Source: Devosia sp. RR2S18 (lineage in GTDB: Bacteria; Pseudomonadota; Alphaproteobacteria; Rhizobiales; Devosiaceae). Taken from it: a stretch of DNA of 64,000 nt. The notes below the pieces were generated by a model that was not told the DNA's origin, did not search any database, and saw only the letters and a list, made by a program, of their open reading frames with translations. Both the position numbers and the translations under genes were made by a program. Of the stretch, positions 43,149 to 51,737 are shown piece after piece (positions within the stretch are counted from its first letter, which is position 1; each line of letters starts with the position of its first letter). The DNA is taken from contig NZ_CP126539.1 in the NCBI RefSeq assembly GCF_030177755.1, forward strand, positions 451,001-515,000, given 5' to 3'.

Positions 43149-43946
43149 ATGGAGAGCGCCGAGGGGCTTGTCAAAAGCGAGGGGCTGCGCAGCCGGCTTG
43201 GGAATGGCCTGCGGCGGCTTTCCGGCTTGGCGCTGGACATGCTCTACCCACCGGTGTGTCTGGCCTGTCAGGCGCCTACCGGGGTGGCGGACACACTCTG
43301 TGCCGGCTGCTTCACCAAATTGCGTCCGATAACCGCTCCCTATTGCCCGCGGCTGGGCATTCCGTTTGAGGTGAGCCTGGGCGAAGGGGCATTGTCGGCC
43401 GAAGCGCTCGCCGATCCGCCGCCCTTCGGCCGGGCGCGGGCCGCCGTCGTCTACAACGAGGTGGCCCGCAGCCTTGTTGGGCAGCTGAAATATGGAGATC
43501 GGCCCGAGCTTGCCAGTTTTTGCGCCCGGCTGATGGTGGGGGCGGGCCATGAATTCTGGGACGGCGCGCCGCTCCTGGTTCCTGTTCCTCTTCACCCCCG
43601 CCGATTGCGGGCTCGGCGCTACAATCAGTCGGCCGAACTGGCCCGCGTCTTGGGGGCTCTCACAAAGCTGCCGGTCGATGCCGATCTGGTCCGCCGCAAG
43701 AAACATACCCGCCAACAGGTGGGGCTCAGCGGCGCGGGCCGCGAGCGGAACGTAGCCGGGGCATTTGCCGTTCACCCCGACGTGCTGACGCGCGCCAAGG
43801 GACGGCGGATCATCCTGATCGATGACGTCTATACCACCGGGGCCACCATCAAGGCGGTGACACGGACGCTGCTCCGGGCGGGCATCGAAGCCATCGATGT
43901 CGTGACCTTTGCCCGCGTTGTGATCGGCGCAGACGAGACCATATAA
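43149..43946 (+). CDS. ComF family phosphoribosyltransferase-like protein
   Basis: A 265-residue protein. A zinc-finger-like N-terminus (PPVCLACQAP and LCAGCF) precedes a type I phosphoribosyltransferase fold with the PRPP-binding motif IILIDDVYTTGATIKAV, plus LLVPVPLHPRRLRARRYNQSAELAR and RKKHTRQQVGLSGAGRERNV. ComF proteins take part in DNA uptake in naturally competent bacteria; in Hyphomicrobiales the role is unclear. ATG 43149 gives the normal length. grxC follows after 35 bases. Confidence 0.9.
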   Translation: MESAEGLVKSEGLRSRLGNGLRRLSGLALDMLYPPVCLACQAPTGVADTLCAGCFTKLRPITAPYCPRLGIPFEVSLGEGALSAEALADPPPFGRARAAVVYNEVARSLVGQLKYGDRPELASFCARLMVGAGHEFWDGAPLLVPVPLHPRRLRARRYNQSAELARVLGALTKLPVDADLVRRKKHTRQQVGLSGAGRERNVAGAFAVHPDVLTRAKGRRIILIDDVYTTGATIKAVTRTLLRAGIEAIDVVTFARVVIGADETI

Positions 43947-43981
43947 GAGGCAGTGCCTCCATTCTTTGAGGAAGTTTCCAG

Positions 43982-44236
43982 ATGGCCCGGATTGAAATCT
44001 ACACCACCCCCACCTGTCCCTACTGCCACGCCGCCAAGTCGCTGCTGAAGGAAAAGGGCGCTGACTACACCGAGATCACCGTGCTCGATCCCGATCTCCG
44101 CTCGGCCATGACCGAACGGGCCCATGGCCGCCGCACCGTGCCGCAGATCTTCATCGACGATAGCCATATCGGGGGCTATGACGACATCGCAGCACTCGAC
44201 CGCCGGGGCGGGCTTGATCCGCTGTTGGCGCAATAG
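43982..44236 (+). CDS. grxC: Glutaredoxin 3
   Basis: An 84-residue dithiol glutaredoxin. CPYC is at residues 12-15, TVPQIFIDDSHIGGYDD is the glutathione-binding loop. It reduces protein disulfides with glutathione. Between comF and the nitrilase-family gene, an arrangement that recurs in Hyphomicrobiales. Confidence 0.95.
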   Translation: MARIEIYTTPTCPYCHAAKSLLKEKGADYTEITVLDPDLRSAMTERAHGRRTVPQIFIDDSHIGGYDDIAALDRRGGLDPLLAQ

Positions 44237-44262
44237 CCGCCGCCTTTTTCCGGAGTACCCGC

Positions 44263-45093
44263 TTGAAAATCGCCGCCATCCAAATGCAGTCGGGACTTGA
44301 TCCCGAGGCCAACCTTGCCGCACTCGAGCCCATGCTGGCCGAAGCGGCGGCGGCTGGCGCGCATTATGTGCTGACACCGGAAGTTACCATGATCTTTCCG
44401 GAGAACCGCGAGCAGTTGCGGAGCGTGGCCGCGCCATTCGAGGGCCATCCGCAATTGCAGCGTGTCGCCGAATTGGCGCGGGAGCACGGCATGTTCGTGC
44501 ATATCGGCTCGCTGGCGGTACCGCTCTCCGATGGCCGCTTTGCTAACCGTTCGGTGCTGTTTTCGCCTGAGGGGGAGATCGCTGCGACTTACGACAAGAT
44601 CCACCTGTTCGACGCAACTATCGCCGGGCTCAATGCCTATCGGGAAAGCGCGACCTACAGGGCCGGCGAAGTGGCTGTGACGGCGCAGGTGGGCGAGGCG
44701 AAGCTCGGCTTTGCCATTTGCTACGACATGCGCTTCCCGAGGCTTTTCAACAGCCTTGCTAATGCCGGCGCGTCCCTCTTGGCGGTTCCGGCGGCGTTCA
44801 CCGTGCCGACGGGGCAAGCGCATTGGCATGTGCTGCTGCGCGCCCGGGCGATCGAGACCGGCTCCTATGTGATTGCGGCAGCGCAGGGCGGGCAACATGC
44901 TAATGGCCGCGCGACCTACGGCCACTCGATCATCATTGATCCCTGGGGCCGGATCGTCGCCGAACTGGAGCATGACCGTCCCGGCGTTCTCCTCGCCGAT
45001 ATCGACCTCGCCCGAGTGACCGACGCACGCGAGCGTATTCCGGCCTTGGCCAATGCCCGCGACTTTGCCCCTCCTGCGGCATTGCAGGGCTAA
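44263..45093 (+). CDS. Carbon-nitrogen hydrolase (nitrilase superfamily, Nit-like)
   Basis: A 276-residue amidase with the full catalytic triad Glu40 (TPEVT), Lys112 (YDKIHLFD) and Cys153 (FAICYDMRFP). The sequence is like Nit2/omega-amidase (RALRARAIETGSYVIAAAQGG, GHSIIIDPWGRIVAELE). The family removes deaminated glutathione or omega-amides. TTG start 26 bases after grxC. Next to grxC, repair of glutathione-derived damage products is a sensible inference. Confidence 0.9.
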   Translation: MKIAAIQMQSGLDPEANLAALEPMLAEAAAAGAHYVLTPEVTMIFPENREQLRSVAAPFEGHPQLQRVAELAREHGMFVHIGSLAVPLSDGRFANRSVLFSPEGEIAATYDKIHLFDATIAGLNAYRESATYRAGEVAVTAQVGEAKLGFAICYDMRFPRLFNSLANAGASLLAVPAAFTVPTGQAHWHVLLRARAIETGSYVIAAAQGGQHANGRATYGHSIIIDPWGRIVAELEHDRPGVLLADIDLARVTDARERIPALANARDFAPPAALQG

Positions 45094-45146
45094 GCCTTGC
45101 GCCTATATGGAGGCTCAGGAGTGGTATTCAAACCGAAGTTTAGTCA

Positions 45147-45572
45147 GTGATCCAGTATTCCCTGCGTTGTTCCCAAGGCCATAGCTATGACGCCTGGTTC
45201 AAGAATGCCCAGGCATTCGACGACCAGCAGGCGCGCGGCATTGTCGTTTGCGCCGTGTGTGGTGATGGTCAGGTCGAAAAGGCTTTGATGGCGCCGGCCG
45301 TGGCGCGAACCGATAATGCCAAAGTGGCGGTGAGCGCCGGGCACCCTGATCCCGCGCAACTGCGTCAATTGCTCAAGGCCTTCAAGCAAAAAGTCTTGAG
45401 CGAGGCGGAGAATGTCGGCGATCGCTTTGCCGAGGAAGCGCGCAAGATCCACTACGAGGAGGCCGAGGCGCGCGGCATCTACGGGCAGGCCAGCCGGGAT
45501 GAAGTGGTGGCGCTGGCCGAGGAGGGGATCGAATTCCTGCCGCTTCCCGATCTGCCCGAGGAACACAACTAG
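45147..45572 (+). CDS. DUF1178 family protein
   Basis: A 141-residue protein. The zinc-ribbon-like N-terminus is [46 protein letters not shown], with two Cys pairs; the remainder ([39 protein letters not shown]) matches DUF1178. It commonly sits after a nitrilase gene in alphaproteobacteria. GTG start. Function unknown. Confidence 0.9.
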   Translation: MIQYSLRCSQGHSYDAWFKNAQAFDDQQARGIVVCAVCGDGQVEKALMAPAVARTDNAKVAVSAGHPDPAQLRQLLKAFKQKVLSEAENVGDRFAEEARKIHYEEAEARGIYGQASRDEVVALAEEGIEFLPLPDLPEEHN

Positions 45573-45592
45573 GGCTCCGGCCTTATTCATCA

Positions 45593-45620
45593 GGGCGGCA
45601 CTTCGGTGCCGCCCTTTTTT
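45593..45620 (+). terminator. Rho-independent terminator after the DUF1178 gene
   Basis: GGGCGGCAC-TTCG-GTGCCGCCC followed by TTTTTT. It separates the comF-DUF1178 group from the aldo/keto reductase gene. Confidence 0.92.
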
Positions 45621-45648
45621 CCCGCCGGGCCATTTCAGGAGACATTTT

Positions 45649-46518
45649 ATGCCAGAACTCGACGCAGCTCAGTCCGGCACCTTCGCCATTGGCGGAGACC
45701 TTGAGGTCAACCGCCTGGGCTTTGGGGCGATGCGCATTACCGGCAAGGGGATCTGGGGGCCGCCCGAGGATGCCGCAGAAGCCAAGCGCACGCTGCTTCG
45801 CCTTCCCGAGCTCAATGTAAATTTCGTCGACACTGCCGAGAGCTATGGTCCCTATATCAGCGAAGAGCTGATCGGGGAGGTGCTCGCGCCCTATGGACAG
45901 GGCACGATCATTGCCACCAAGAGCGGGCTGACGCGCACCGGTCCTGACCAGTGGCACCAGCTGGCGCGGCCGGAATTCCTGCGGCAAGGCGTGGTGACCA
46001 GCCTCCAGCGGCTCAAGCTCGAGCGGCTCGATCTCTGGCAGCTGCACCGGATCGAAAGCGGTACACCGCTCGAGGATCAGTTCGGCGTCATCGCCGACAT
46101 GCAGAAGGAAGGGCTCATCCGCCATGTCGGGCTCTCCGAAGTCAGCGTTGCCGACATCGAGGAAGCGAGCCGCTACTTCAAGGTCGCGACAGTCCAGAAC
46201 CACTACAACCTCACCAATCGCAAGAGCGAGACGGTGCTGGATTATTGCGAGAAGAACGGCATCGGGTTCATTCCGTGGTTTCCGCTGGCCGGCGGCGAAC
46301 TGGCCAAGAGCGACAAGCAGTTTGCTGATATCGCTGAGAAGCACGATGCCTCCCCCAGTCAGATCGCGCTGGCTTGGGTGCTTAAGCGATCGCCGGTCAT
46401 GCTGCCGATCCCAGGGACTGGGAAGGTGAAGCACCTGGAAGAGAACGTTGCCGCTGCCGGCATCGCATTGAGCGACGAAGACTTCCAGACGCTCGATGCC
46501 ATCGGGCGCAAGGGCTAA
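45649..46518 (+). CDS. Aldo/keto reductase
   Basis: A 289-residue NADPH-dependent oxidoreductase. The catalytic tetrad is Asp/Tyr in VDTAESYGP, Lys in IIATKSGL and His in LWQLHRIE, and the cofactor end is [19 protein letters not shown] 45649 is preceded by AGGAG and lies just after the terminator. An in-frame upstream extension overlapping the DUF1178 gene is not supported. The substrate is not predictable from sequence. Confidence 0.9.
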   Translation: MPELDAAQSGTFAIGGDLEVNRLGFGAMRITGKGIWGPPEDAAEAKRTLLRLPELNVNFVDTAESYGPYISEELIGEVLAPYGQGTIIATKSGLTRTGPDQWHQLARPEFLRQGVVTSLQRLKLERLDLWQLHRIESGTPLEDQFGVIADMQKEGLIRHVGLSEVSVADIEEASRYFKVATVQNHYNLTNRKSETVLDYCEKNGIGFIPWFPLAGGELAKSDKQFADIAEKHDASPSQIALAWVLKRSPVMLPIPGTGKVKHLEENVAAAGIALSDEDFQTLDAIGRKG

Positions 46519-46544
46519 TCGGTATTTGAAGGGGAGTTAGGTCG

Positions 46545-46579
46545 GTCCGATGGGGAGGGTGGAATCCCCGCCATCGGAC
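46545..46579. terminator. Stem-loop downstream of the aldo/keto reductase gene
   Basis: GTCCGATGG (46545-46553) and CCATCGGAC (46571-46579) are exact reverse complements, with an extended inner GGGGA/TCCCC pairing. No T-run follows. A weak terminator or 3' stabilising hairpin is likely. Confidence 0.45.
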
Positions 46580-46694
46580 CTGACCAGAAGGCTAAGCCTT
46601 GGCAGGCCGCCTTTTGGCTGACGCGGCGTGTAGCATGCTCACATGAACATGCCCAGCCCTATCTCGGGCTCTTGAAGAGGTGTTTGCTGCCGGT

Positions 46695-47489
46695 TCAGTC
46701 GAGATAGGGGATGTCGACCTTGTGGGAGCGACCCAACCGCCGGTGCAGGCTGGAGGGCAGCGCGACCAGCAGTTCATTGTCGATGAAACTGGCGAGGCGC
46801 TTGGCGAAGGGTTGGCTGGGCGCAGCCCGCATCGCGGCGCGTACCGGCGCCATGTCGCTGCCCGCGCCCCATTCGTGCCCCGGCGTCCGGTCTTCCTGGA
46901 TCGCAAGGGCCGGCACGAGTTGACGGCGCTTGACGCGGCCAAGAATGGAGCGATGGGGCCGGTAGATCACCCGGTCGATGACCTCCTCGAGGGCTTGGGG
47001 ATTGTCCACCATCCGCTTGGCCGCCCGCGCCGAGATGATATAGGCGGCTGCACCCCAGGCCCAGCCATGCATGGTGTGAAACGCGAAGCCCCCGATGCCG
47101 CCCTGCGCTTGGGTGGAGATTTGCGCCGGCGCGGCAAAGGTCTCAAGTCGCAAGAGGTCAATGCCTTGGGGGTTAGCCTCAAACTGCTGGAGGAAGTCCG
47201 GCAGGCGGGGGGAGAGGACGATGTCGTCCTCCAGGATCAGCCCGAAGGGTTCGCCCGAGACGAGCAGGGCTCGGCAAGCGTCGAGGTGACTGACGCCGCA
47301 GCAGAACTCCTGCACCGAGAGACGCTCGTGCCGGCCGCCGGGCAGGTAGCGTTGCTTGAGCGTCTGGGGAAGATCGGCCGCCAGGATGGCTTCGATGCGC
47401 TCGCCAACTAGGCCGAGCCTCGCCAGTTGGGCTTCCATGGCGGCGCGCCGATCGGTGCGCCGCGCCAGATTGATGTACCAGGCGCGCAA
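46695..47489 (-). CDS. Glycosyltransferase family 25 protein
   Basis: A 264-residue enzyme. The family opening is WYINLARRTDRRAAMEAQLARL, followed by LSVQEFCCGVSHLDACRALL, LILEDDIVLSPRL (metal-binding region) and WGAAAYIISARAAKRM. GT25 members transfer sugars during lipooligosaccharide synthesis in many Gram-negatives. The C-terminal part (SFIDNELLVALPSSLHRRLGR) is typical of an alphaproteobacterial subset. The start overlaps nothing; ilvD begins 4 bases upstream in the same direction. Confidence 0.88.
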   Translation of the reverse strand: MRAWYINLARRTDRRAAMEAQLARLGLVGERIEAILAADLPQTLKQRYLPGGRHERLSVQEFCCGVSHLDACRALLVSGEPFGLILEDDIVLSPRLPDFLQQFEANPQGIDLLRLETFAAPAQISTQAQGGIGGFAFHTMHGWAWGAAAYIISARAAKRMVDNPQALEEVIDRVIYRPHRSILGRVKRRQLVPALAIQEDRTPGHEWGAGSDMAPVRAAMRAAPSQPFAKRLASFIDNELLVALPSSLHRRLGRSHKVDIPYLD

Positions 47490-47492
47490 GCG

Positions 47493-49337
47493 CTAGTCGT
47501 CCAGCCGACCCAGATCTCGCACCGCGCCACGGGCGGCCGAGGTGGCGAAGGCGGCATAGGCCTTGAGCGCGGTGGTGACATTGCGCTTGCGCGGCTTGGC
47601 GGGCTTCCAGCCGGCGGCGTCCTGCTCGCGGCGGCGCTCGGCCAGTTCATTATCCGAGACCAGGAGCGTGATCGAGCGGTTGGGGATATCGATCTCGATG
47701 GTGTCGCCCTCTCGCACAAGGCCGATGGTGCCGCCCTCAGCCGCCTCGGGCGAGACGTGGCCGATGGAAAGGCCCGAAGTGCCGCCCGAAAAACGCCCGT
47801 CGGTGAGTAGCGCACAGGCCTTGCCCAGGCCCTTCGACTTCAGATAGCTCGTGGGATAGAGCATTTCCTGCATGCCCGGGCCGCCGCGCGGTCCCTCGTA
47901 GCGGATGACGATAACGTCGCCGGCCTTGATCTCGTTGGAGAGGATGGCCTTGACCGTTGCATCCTGGGACTCGAACACCCGGGCGGGGCCGGTAAACTTG
48001 AGGATCGACTCGTCGACGCCCGCGGTCTTCACGATGCAGCCGTCGATGGCGATGTTGCCCTTGAGCACGGCGAGGCCGCCATCCTTGCTGAACGGATTGT
48101 CCGGCGAGCGGATCGCGCCATTGACCCGGTCGGTGTCGAGTTCGGCCCAGCGATTGGACTGCGAAAACGCCTGCGTGGTGCGCACGCCGCCGGGCGCGGC
48201 CATGAAGAAGTTGCGCACGCTCTCCGAATTGGTGCGGGAAATGTCCCACTTGTCGAGCGCATCGCCCATGGTGGCGGTGTGCACGGTGGGCTCGTTGCGG
48301 TTGATGAGGTTGGCGCGGTCGAGCTGGCCCAGGATGGAGAAGATGCCGCCGGCGCGATGGACGTCCTCCATGTGGACGTCGTTCTTGGCCGGCGCGACCT
48401 TGCACAGCACCGGCACCTTGCGGCTCAGCTGGTCGATATCGTCCATGGTAAAGTCGATGTCGCCCTCATGGGCGGCCGCGAGGATGTGGAGCACGGTGTT
48501 GGTCGAGCCGCCCATGGCGATGTCGAGCGCCATCGCATTCTCGAAGGCCGCCTTGGTGGCGATGGAGCGCGGCAGGACCTTTTCGTCCTCCTGCTCGTAA
48601 TAGCGGCGGGCGAGATCGACAATCAGGTGACCCGCTTCCTGGAAAAGGCGCTTGCGATCCGAATGGGTCGCTAGCGTCGAGCCGTTGCCCGGCAGCGACA
48701 GCCCCAGTGCCTCGGTGAGGCAGTTCATGGAATTGGCCGTGAACATGCCCGAGCAGGAGCCGCATGTAGGGCATGCCGCTTCTTCCACCGCCTGCACTTC
48801 GGCATCTGTATATTGCTCGTCGGCGGCCATCACCATGGCGTCGACAAGGTCGAGCGCCTGCAGCTTGCCTTTGACCATGGCCTTGCCCGCTTCCATGGGG
48901 CCGCCGGACACAAAAACGACGGGGATGTTGATGCGCATGGCGGCCATCAGCATGCCGGGGGTGATTTTGTCGCAATTGGAGATGCAGACCATGGCGTCGG
49001 CGCAGTGTGCGTTGACCATATACTCCACGCTGTCGGCGATGATCTCGCGAGAGGGCAGTGAATAGAGCATGCCATCGTGGCCCATAGCGATGCCATCATC
49101 CACCGCAATGGTGTTGAATTCCTTGGCGACGCCGCCCGCCGCTTCGATCTCCCGCGCTACCAGCTGGCCGAGATCCTTGAGATGCACGTGGCCGGGCACG
49201 AACTGGGTGAAGCTGTTGACCACCGCGATGATGGGCTTGCCGAAATCACCGTCCTTCATGCCGGTGGCGCGCCAAAGGCCACGCGCGCCGGCCATGTTGC
49301 GGCCATGAGTGGTGGTGCGAGAGCGATAAACGGGCAT
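47493..49337 (-). CDS. ilvD: Dihydroxy-acid dehydratase
   Basis: A 614-residue Fe-S dehydratase in the isoleucine/valine pathway. Cluster and active-site stretches are [11 protein letters not shown] and [34 protein letters not shown] and [20 protein letters not shown] are conserved. The start [20 protein letters not shown] is typical. The gene is preceded by a promoter (49389-49417) and a palindrome (49432-49445). The GT25 gene follows after 3 bases. Confidence 0.97.
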   Translation of the reverse strand: MPVYRSRTTTHGRNMAGARGLWRATGMKDGDFGKPIIAVVNSFTQFVPGHVHLKDLGQLVAREIEAAGGVAKEFNTIAVDDGIAMGHDGMLYSLPSREIIADSVEYMVNAHCADAMVCISNCDKITPGMLMAAMRINIPVVFVSGGPMEAGKAMVKGKLQALDLVDAMVMAADEQYTDAEVQAVEEAACPTCGSCSGMFTANSMNCLTEALGLSLPGNGSTLATHSDRKRLFQEAGHLIVDLARRYYEQEDEKVLPRSIATKAAFENAMALDIAMGGSTNTVLHILAAAHEGDIDFTMDDIDQLSRKVPVLCKVAPAKNDVHMEDVHRAGGIFSILGQLDRANLINRNEPTVHTATMGDALDKWDISRTNSESVRNFFMAAPGGVRTTQAFSQSNRWAELDTDRVNGAIRSPDNPFSKDGGLAVLKGNIAIDGCIVKTAGVDESILKFTGPARVFESQDATVKAILSNEIKAGDVIVIRYEGPRGGPGMQEMLYPTSYLKSKGLGKACALLTDGRFSGGTSGLSIGHVSPEAAEGGTIGLVREGDTIEIDIPNRSITLLVSDNELAERRREQDAAGWKPAKPRKRNVTTALKAYAAFATSAARGAVRDLGRLDD

Positions 49338-49388
49338 CGGATGATCCTTCGGACAGGCGCATTGGTCAGAGGCGCGTAGGTGGACTCT

Positions 49389-49417
49389 TGTTTAGACCCA
49401 TTCAAGGCAAGGATCAA
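49389..49417 (-). promoter_or_regulatory. Predicted sigma-70 promoter of ilvD
   Basis: On the minus strand TTGATC (49417-49412), 17 bases, TAAACA (49394-49389). Predicted leader about 45 bases. A perfect palindrome lies 15 bases upstream of the -35. Confidence 0.6.
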
Positions 49418-49431
49418 TTGAAATGCGTACC

Positions 49432-49445
49432 GTACCGTACGGTAC
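49432..49445. promoter_or_regulatory. Perfect palindrome GTACCGTACGGTAC
   Basis: A 14-bp exact palindrome in the divergent gap between ilvD and the gene at 49554, directly upstream of the predicted ilvD -35. It also has a partial direct copy (GCGTACCGTACC) on its left side. Its length and symmetry suit a TetR- or LacI-type dimer; no such regulator gene is nearby. Confidence 0.55.
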
Positions 49446-49553
49446 TGGGTGACACTGGCGATGAAGATTTCGTGTGATGGGCGGGGCAAGCGGGCCAGCG
49501 CGTGCATCGTTTCGGCGGTTTTCCGCGTTGCTTCACTAAAAGGAGGCTCGGAT

Positions 49554-49853
49554 ATGAACACAGCCAATCTGCAGCTCGAAGGCCTGCTTCTGGCGATCGC
49601 GTCGATCAACCGCGCGCTGGTGGACAAGGGCATCCTCAGCCAGGACGAACTGGATCACGCGCTGGCTACCTGCGAGTCGAGCGCTACCGGCAGCGATCGC
49701 TCCACCGAGGATCTGTCCCCTTCCAATCGCGATGCCATTGCTTTTCCGCTGCGCTTTCTGCGGCTCGCCAATGGGCGGACTGGCCCGCTAGAGTTCGGCT
49801 CGCTGGCTAAGGAAGTGGGGCAGACCAAGGGGCGGTACAACGACCAGATCTAG
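49554..49853 (+). CDS. Hypothetical small soluble protein
   Basis: A 99-residue protein. ATG follows AAAAGGAGG. The first 45 residues form likely helices (LEGLLLAIASINRALVDKGILSQDELDHALATCE), reminiscent of short regulator-partner proteins with a nitrile-hydratase-like or gas-vesicle-like helical pair, but I cannot name a family. The rest is polar. Unknown function. Confidence 0.7.
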   Translation: MNTANLQLEGLLLAIASINRALVDKGILSQDELDHALATCESSATGSDRSTEDLSPSNRDAIAFPLRFLRLANGRTGPLEFGSLAKEVGQTKGRYNDQI

Positions 49854-49896
49854 CGATCACCAGGGCAAACGCATTCCACAGCATCAGGAGGAAGAC

Positions 49897-50268
49897 ATGC
49901 ATTCAGTATTCAGCAGCATCCGCGAAGGCATGACGGTCGTTGACCGCGACGGCGACAAGATCGGCACGATCGAGACCTTCCGGGCCAGCGACGAGGATCC
50001 CTCGCGCCCCGGTCCGGAGACGGCCGGCCACAGTGCTGCCGCCGACGACCGGCAGGACTTCATCACCGCCACCCTGGCCGATATCTTCGCGCCCGACGAC
50101 AATCTACCATCGGAAATGCAGGAGAAACTGCTGCGCGAAGGCTTCATCCGCCTTGATGCCGATGGGCTGTTCGCCAGCGACCGCTATATCGTGCCCGAGC
50201 AGGTGGAACGTGTGGAGAGCGACCAACTCGTGCTGGCCGTCCGCAAGAAGGACCTGCTCAAGGCGTAG
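49897..50268 (+). CDS. DUF2171-like / PRC-barrel-like small protein
   Basis: A 123-residue protein. The N-terminal region IREGMTVVDRDGDKIGTIETF is the opening strand pattern of PRC-barrel and DUF2171 proteins (stress-linked surface or regulatory proteins), and GLFASDRYIVPEQVERVESDQLVL closes the fold. AGGAGGAAG is 5 bases before the ATG. It follows the small hypothetical gene by 43 bases and may be co-transcribed. Confidence 0.72.
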   Translation: MHSVFSSIREGMTVVDRDGDKIGTIETFRASDEDPSRPGPETAGHSAAADDRQDFITATLADIFAPDDNLPSEMQEKLLREGFIRLDADGLFASDRYIVPEQVERVESDQLVLAVRKKDLLKA

Positions 50269-50274
50269 GCCGCC

Positions 50275-50718
50275 TCAATTGGTGATGCGGATGATTGCCC
50301 ACTCGGCGTCTTCGCAACCGTCGTCGCTGCAGATGAGGGTCATCCAGAGCGCGCCGTCGGCGAAGCCGACCCCCTCGCTCGTGACGATCAGATCGGCGAA
50401 ATCCTGGCCACCAATGGCGGCCTGGGTTTCATCGGTCATGAGATAATCGAAGTTCTCGACCAGGTCTTCGGGTTCGAGAAGGTCATAGAGCTCGCCATTC
50501 GCGGCCACCTCCAGTGGGTATGCCGCCAGGCTAGCAAAGCTCTCGGGGTCTTCGAATAGAAAAGCGTCCTGCAGCTGCCCGAAGGCTTCGCCGAACTCCT
50601 CGGCCATGCCATGCAGCTCCTCGATCTGTTCGAAGACCGCTTCCTCGCTCTGGGCGAAGGTGGCGGTGGCAAGGAATGGCAGAATAGCAAGGCTGGCGAA
50701 GAAGGCTGTGACGCGCAT
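50275..50718 (-). CDS. Hypothetical exported protein
   Basis: A 147-residue protein with a signal peptide (MRVTAFFASLAILPFLATATFAQ). The mature part is acidic (EEAVFEQIEELHGMAEEFGEAFG) and ends in a domain with a Cys pair (LICSDDGCEDAEW). The start at 50718 is chosen for the signal peptide; frames upstream do not look coding. No family recognised. Confidence 0.68.
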   Translation of the reverse strand: MRVTAFFASLAILPFLATATFAQSEEAVFEQIEELHGMAEEFGEAFGQLQDAFLFEDPESFASLAAYPLEVAANGELYDLLEPEDLVENFDYLMTDETQAAIGGQDFADLIVTSEGVGFADGALWMTLICSDDGCEDAEWAIIRITN

Positions 50719-50774
50719 GGCAGCTCCGGGGTTGCAGCTTTCCTTATAGCTGATGCGCGTGCGCACTGGCAGCG

Positions 50775-51515
50775 CTATTCGGGACCCGGCCGCTCGGACA
50801 TGATCATATAGTTGACGCCCATGTCGCGCGAGCGCCGCCACTCATCGGCGAGGGGATGGTAGACCACACCAGTTTCGGCGGTTACCCGCAGGCCGTTGCG
50901 GACGAGGAGCGACCGGATCTCCTCGGGGGTCAGAAACTTCTTCCAGTCATGCGTCCCCTTGGGCAGCCAGCCGAGCACATATTCGGCACCCACGATGGCC
51001 AGGGCATAGGCGCGCGCCGTCCGGTTGAGCGTGGCGGTGAGCATGAGGCCGCCCGGCTTCACCAGATCGGCACAGCTCTTCATGTAGAGCGGCACGTTGT
51101 CGACATGCTCGACCACTTCCATGTTGAGCACCATGTCGAAGGTCTTGCCTTCAGCCGCGAGCGCCTCGCTGGTGGTGGCGCGGTAGTCGACGGCCACGCC
51201 TGACTTATCGGCATGCAGCGTGGCGATGGCGATGTTGCGCTCGGCCGCGTCAATGCCGGTTACGCTGGCACCCAGACGCGCCAGTGGTTCACAGAGCAGG
51301 CCCCCACCGCAGCCGACATCGAGAATGGTGATGCCTTCGAGCGGCCGCATGGCCGTGCCGTCAAGCTCGAAGTGCCGCAGCAGGTGTTCGCGGATATAGC
51401 CCAGCCGTACTGGGTTGAACTTGTGAATGGGCTTGAACTTGCCATTGGGGTTCCACCACTCTTCTGCCATCGCGGTAAACTTGGCGACTTCGGCTTGGTT
51501 GATCGTGGTGGTCAT
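50775..51515 (-). CDS. ubiG: Bifunctional 2-polyprenyl-6-hydroxyphenol methylase/3-demethylubiquinol 3-O-methyltransferase
   Basis: A 246-residue SAM-dependent O-methyltransferase of ubiquinone biosynthesis. Motifs: ITILDVGCGGGLLCEPLARLG (SAM site), VTGIDAAERNI, DMVLNMEVVEHV, and the UbiG-typical AEEWWNPNGKFKPIHKFNPVRL start and WLPKGTHDWKKFL. ATG 51515 is the family start; a longer open frame upstream is an artefact of the opposite-strand lysC. Confidence 0.95.
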   Translation of the reverse strand: MTTTINQAEVAKFTAMAEEWWNPNGKFKPIHKFNPVRLGYIREHLLRHFELDGTAMRPLEGITILDVGCGGGLLCEPLARLGASVTGIDAAERNIAIATLHADKSGVAVDYRATTSEALAAEGKTFDMVLNMEVVEHVDNVPLYMKSCADLVKPGGLMLTATLNRTARAYALAIVGAEYVLGWLPKGTHDWKKFLTPEEIRSLLVRNGLRVTAETGVVYHPLADEWRRSRDMGVNYMIMSERPGPE

Positions 51516-51737
51516 GGGCGGAACTCCTGTCGGTTGGCATATGACCTGCCATGGGCAACGCTGGCAAGGCTGGGACGGCTGGCAAGGCGCGGCTCGCCGC
51601 AGCCGTTCCTCACTGCAACGCACCAAGCTTTGCGAACGATCACCTGCGCATGCGAGTTGAAAGCGCCGTGCCTTTGTGGCATGTCCGCGCGCAACTAAAG
51701 CGTACCGCCGGGTTCGGCGGGGGACCCGGGGAATAAA

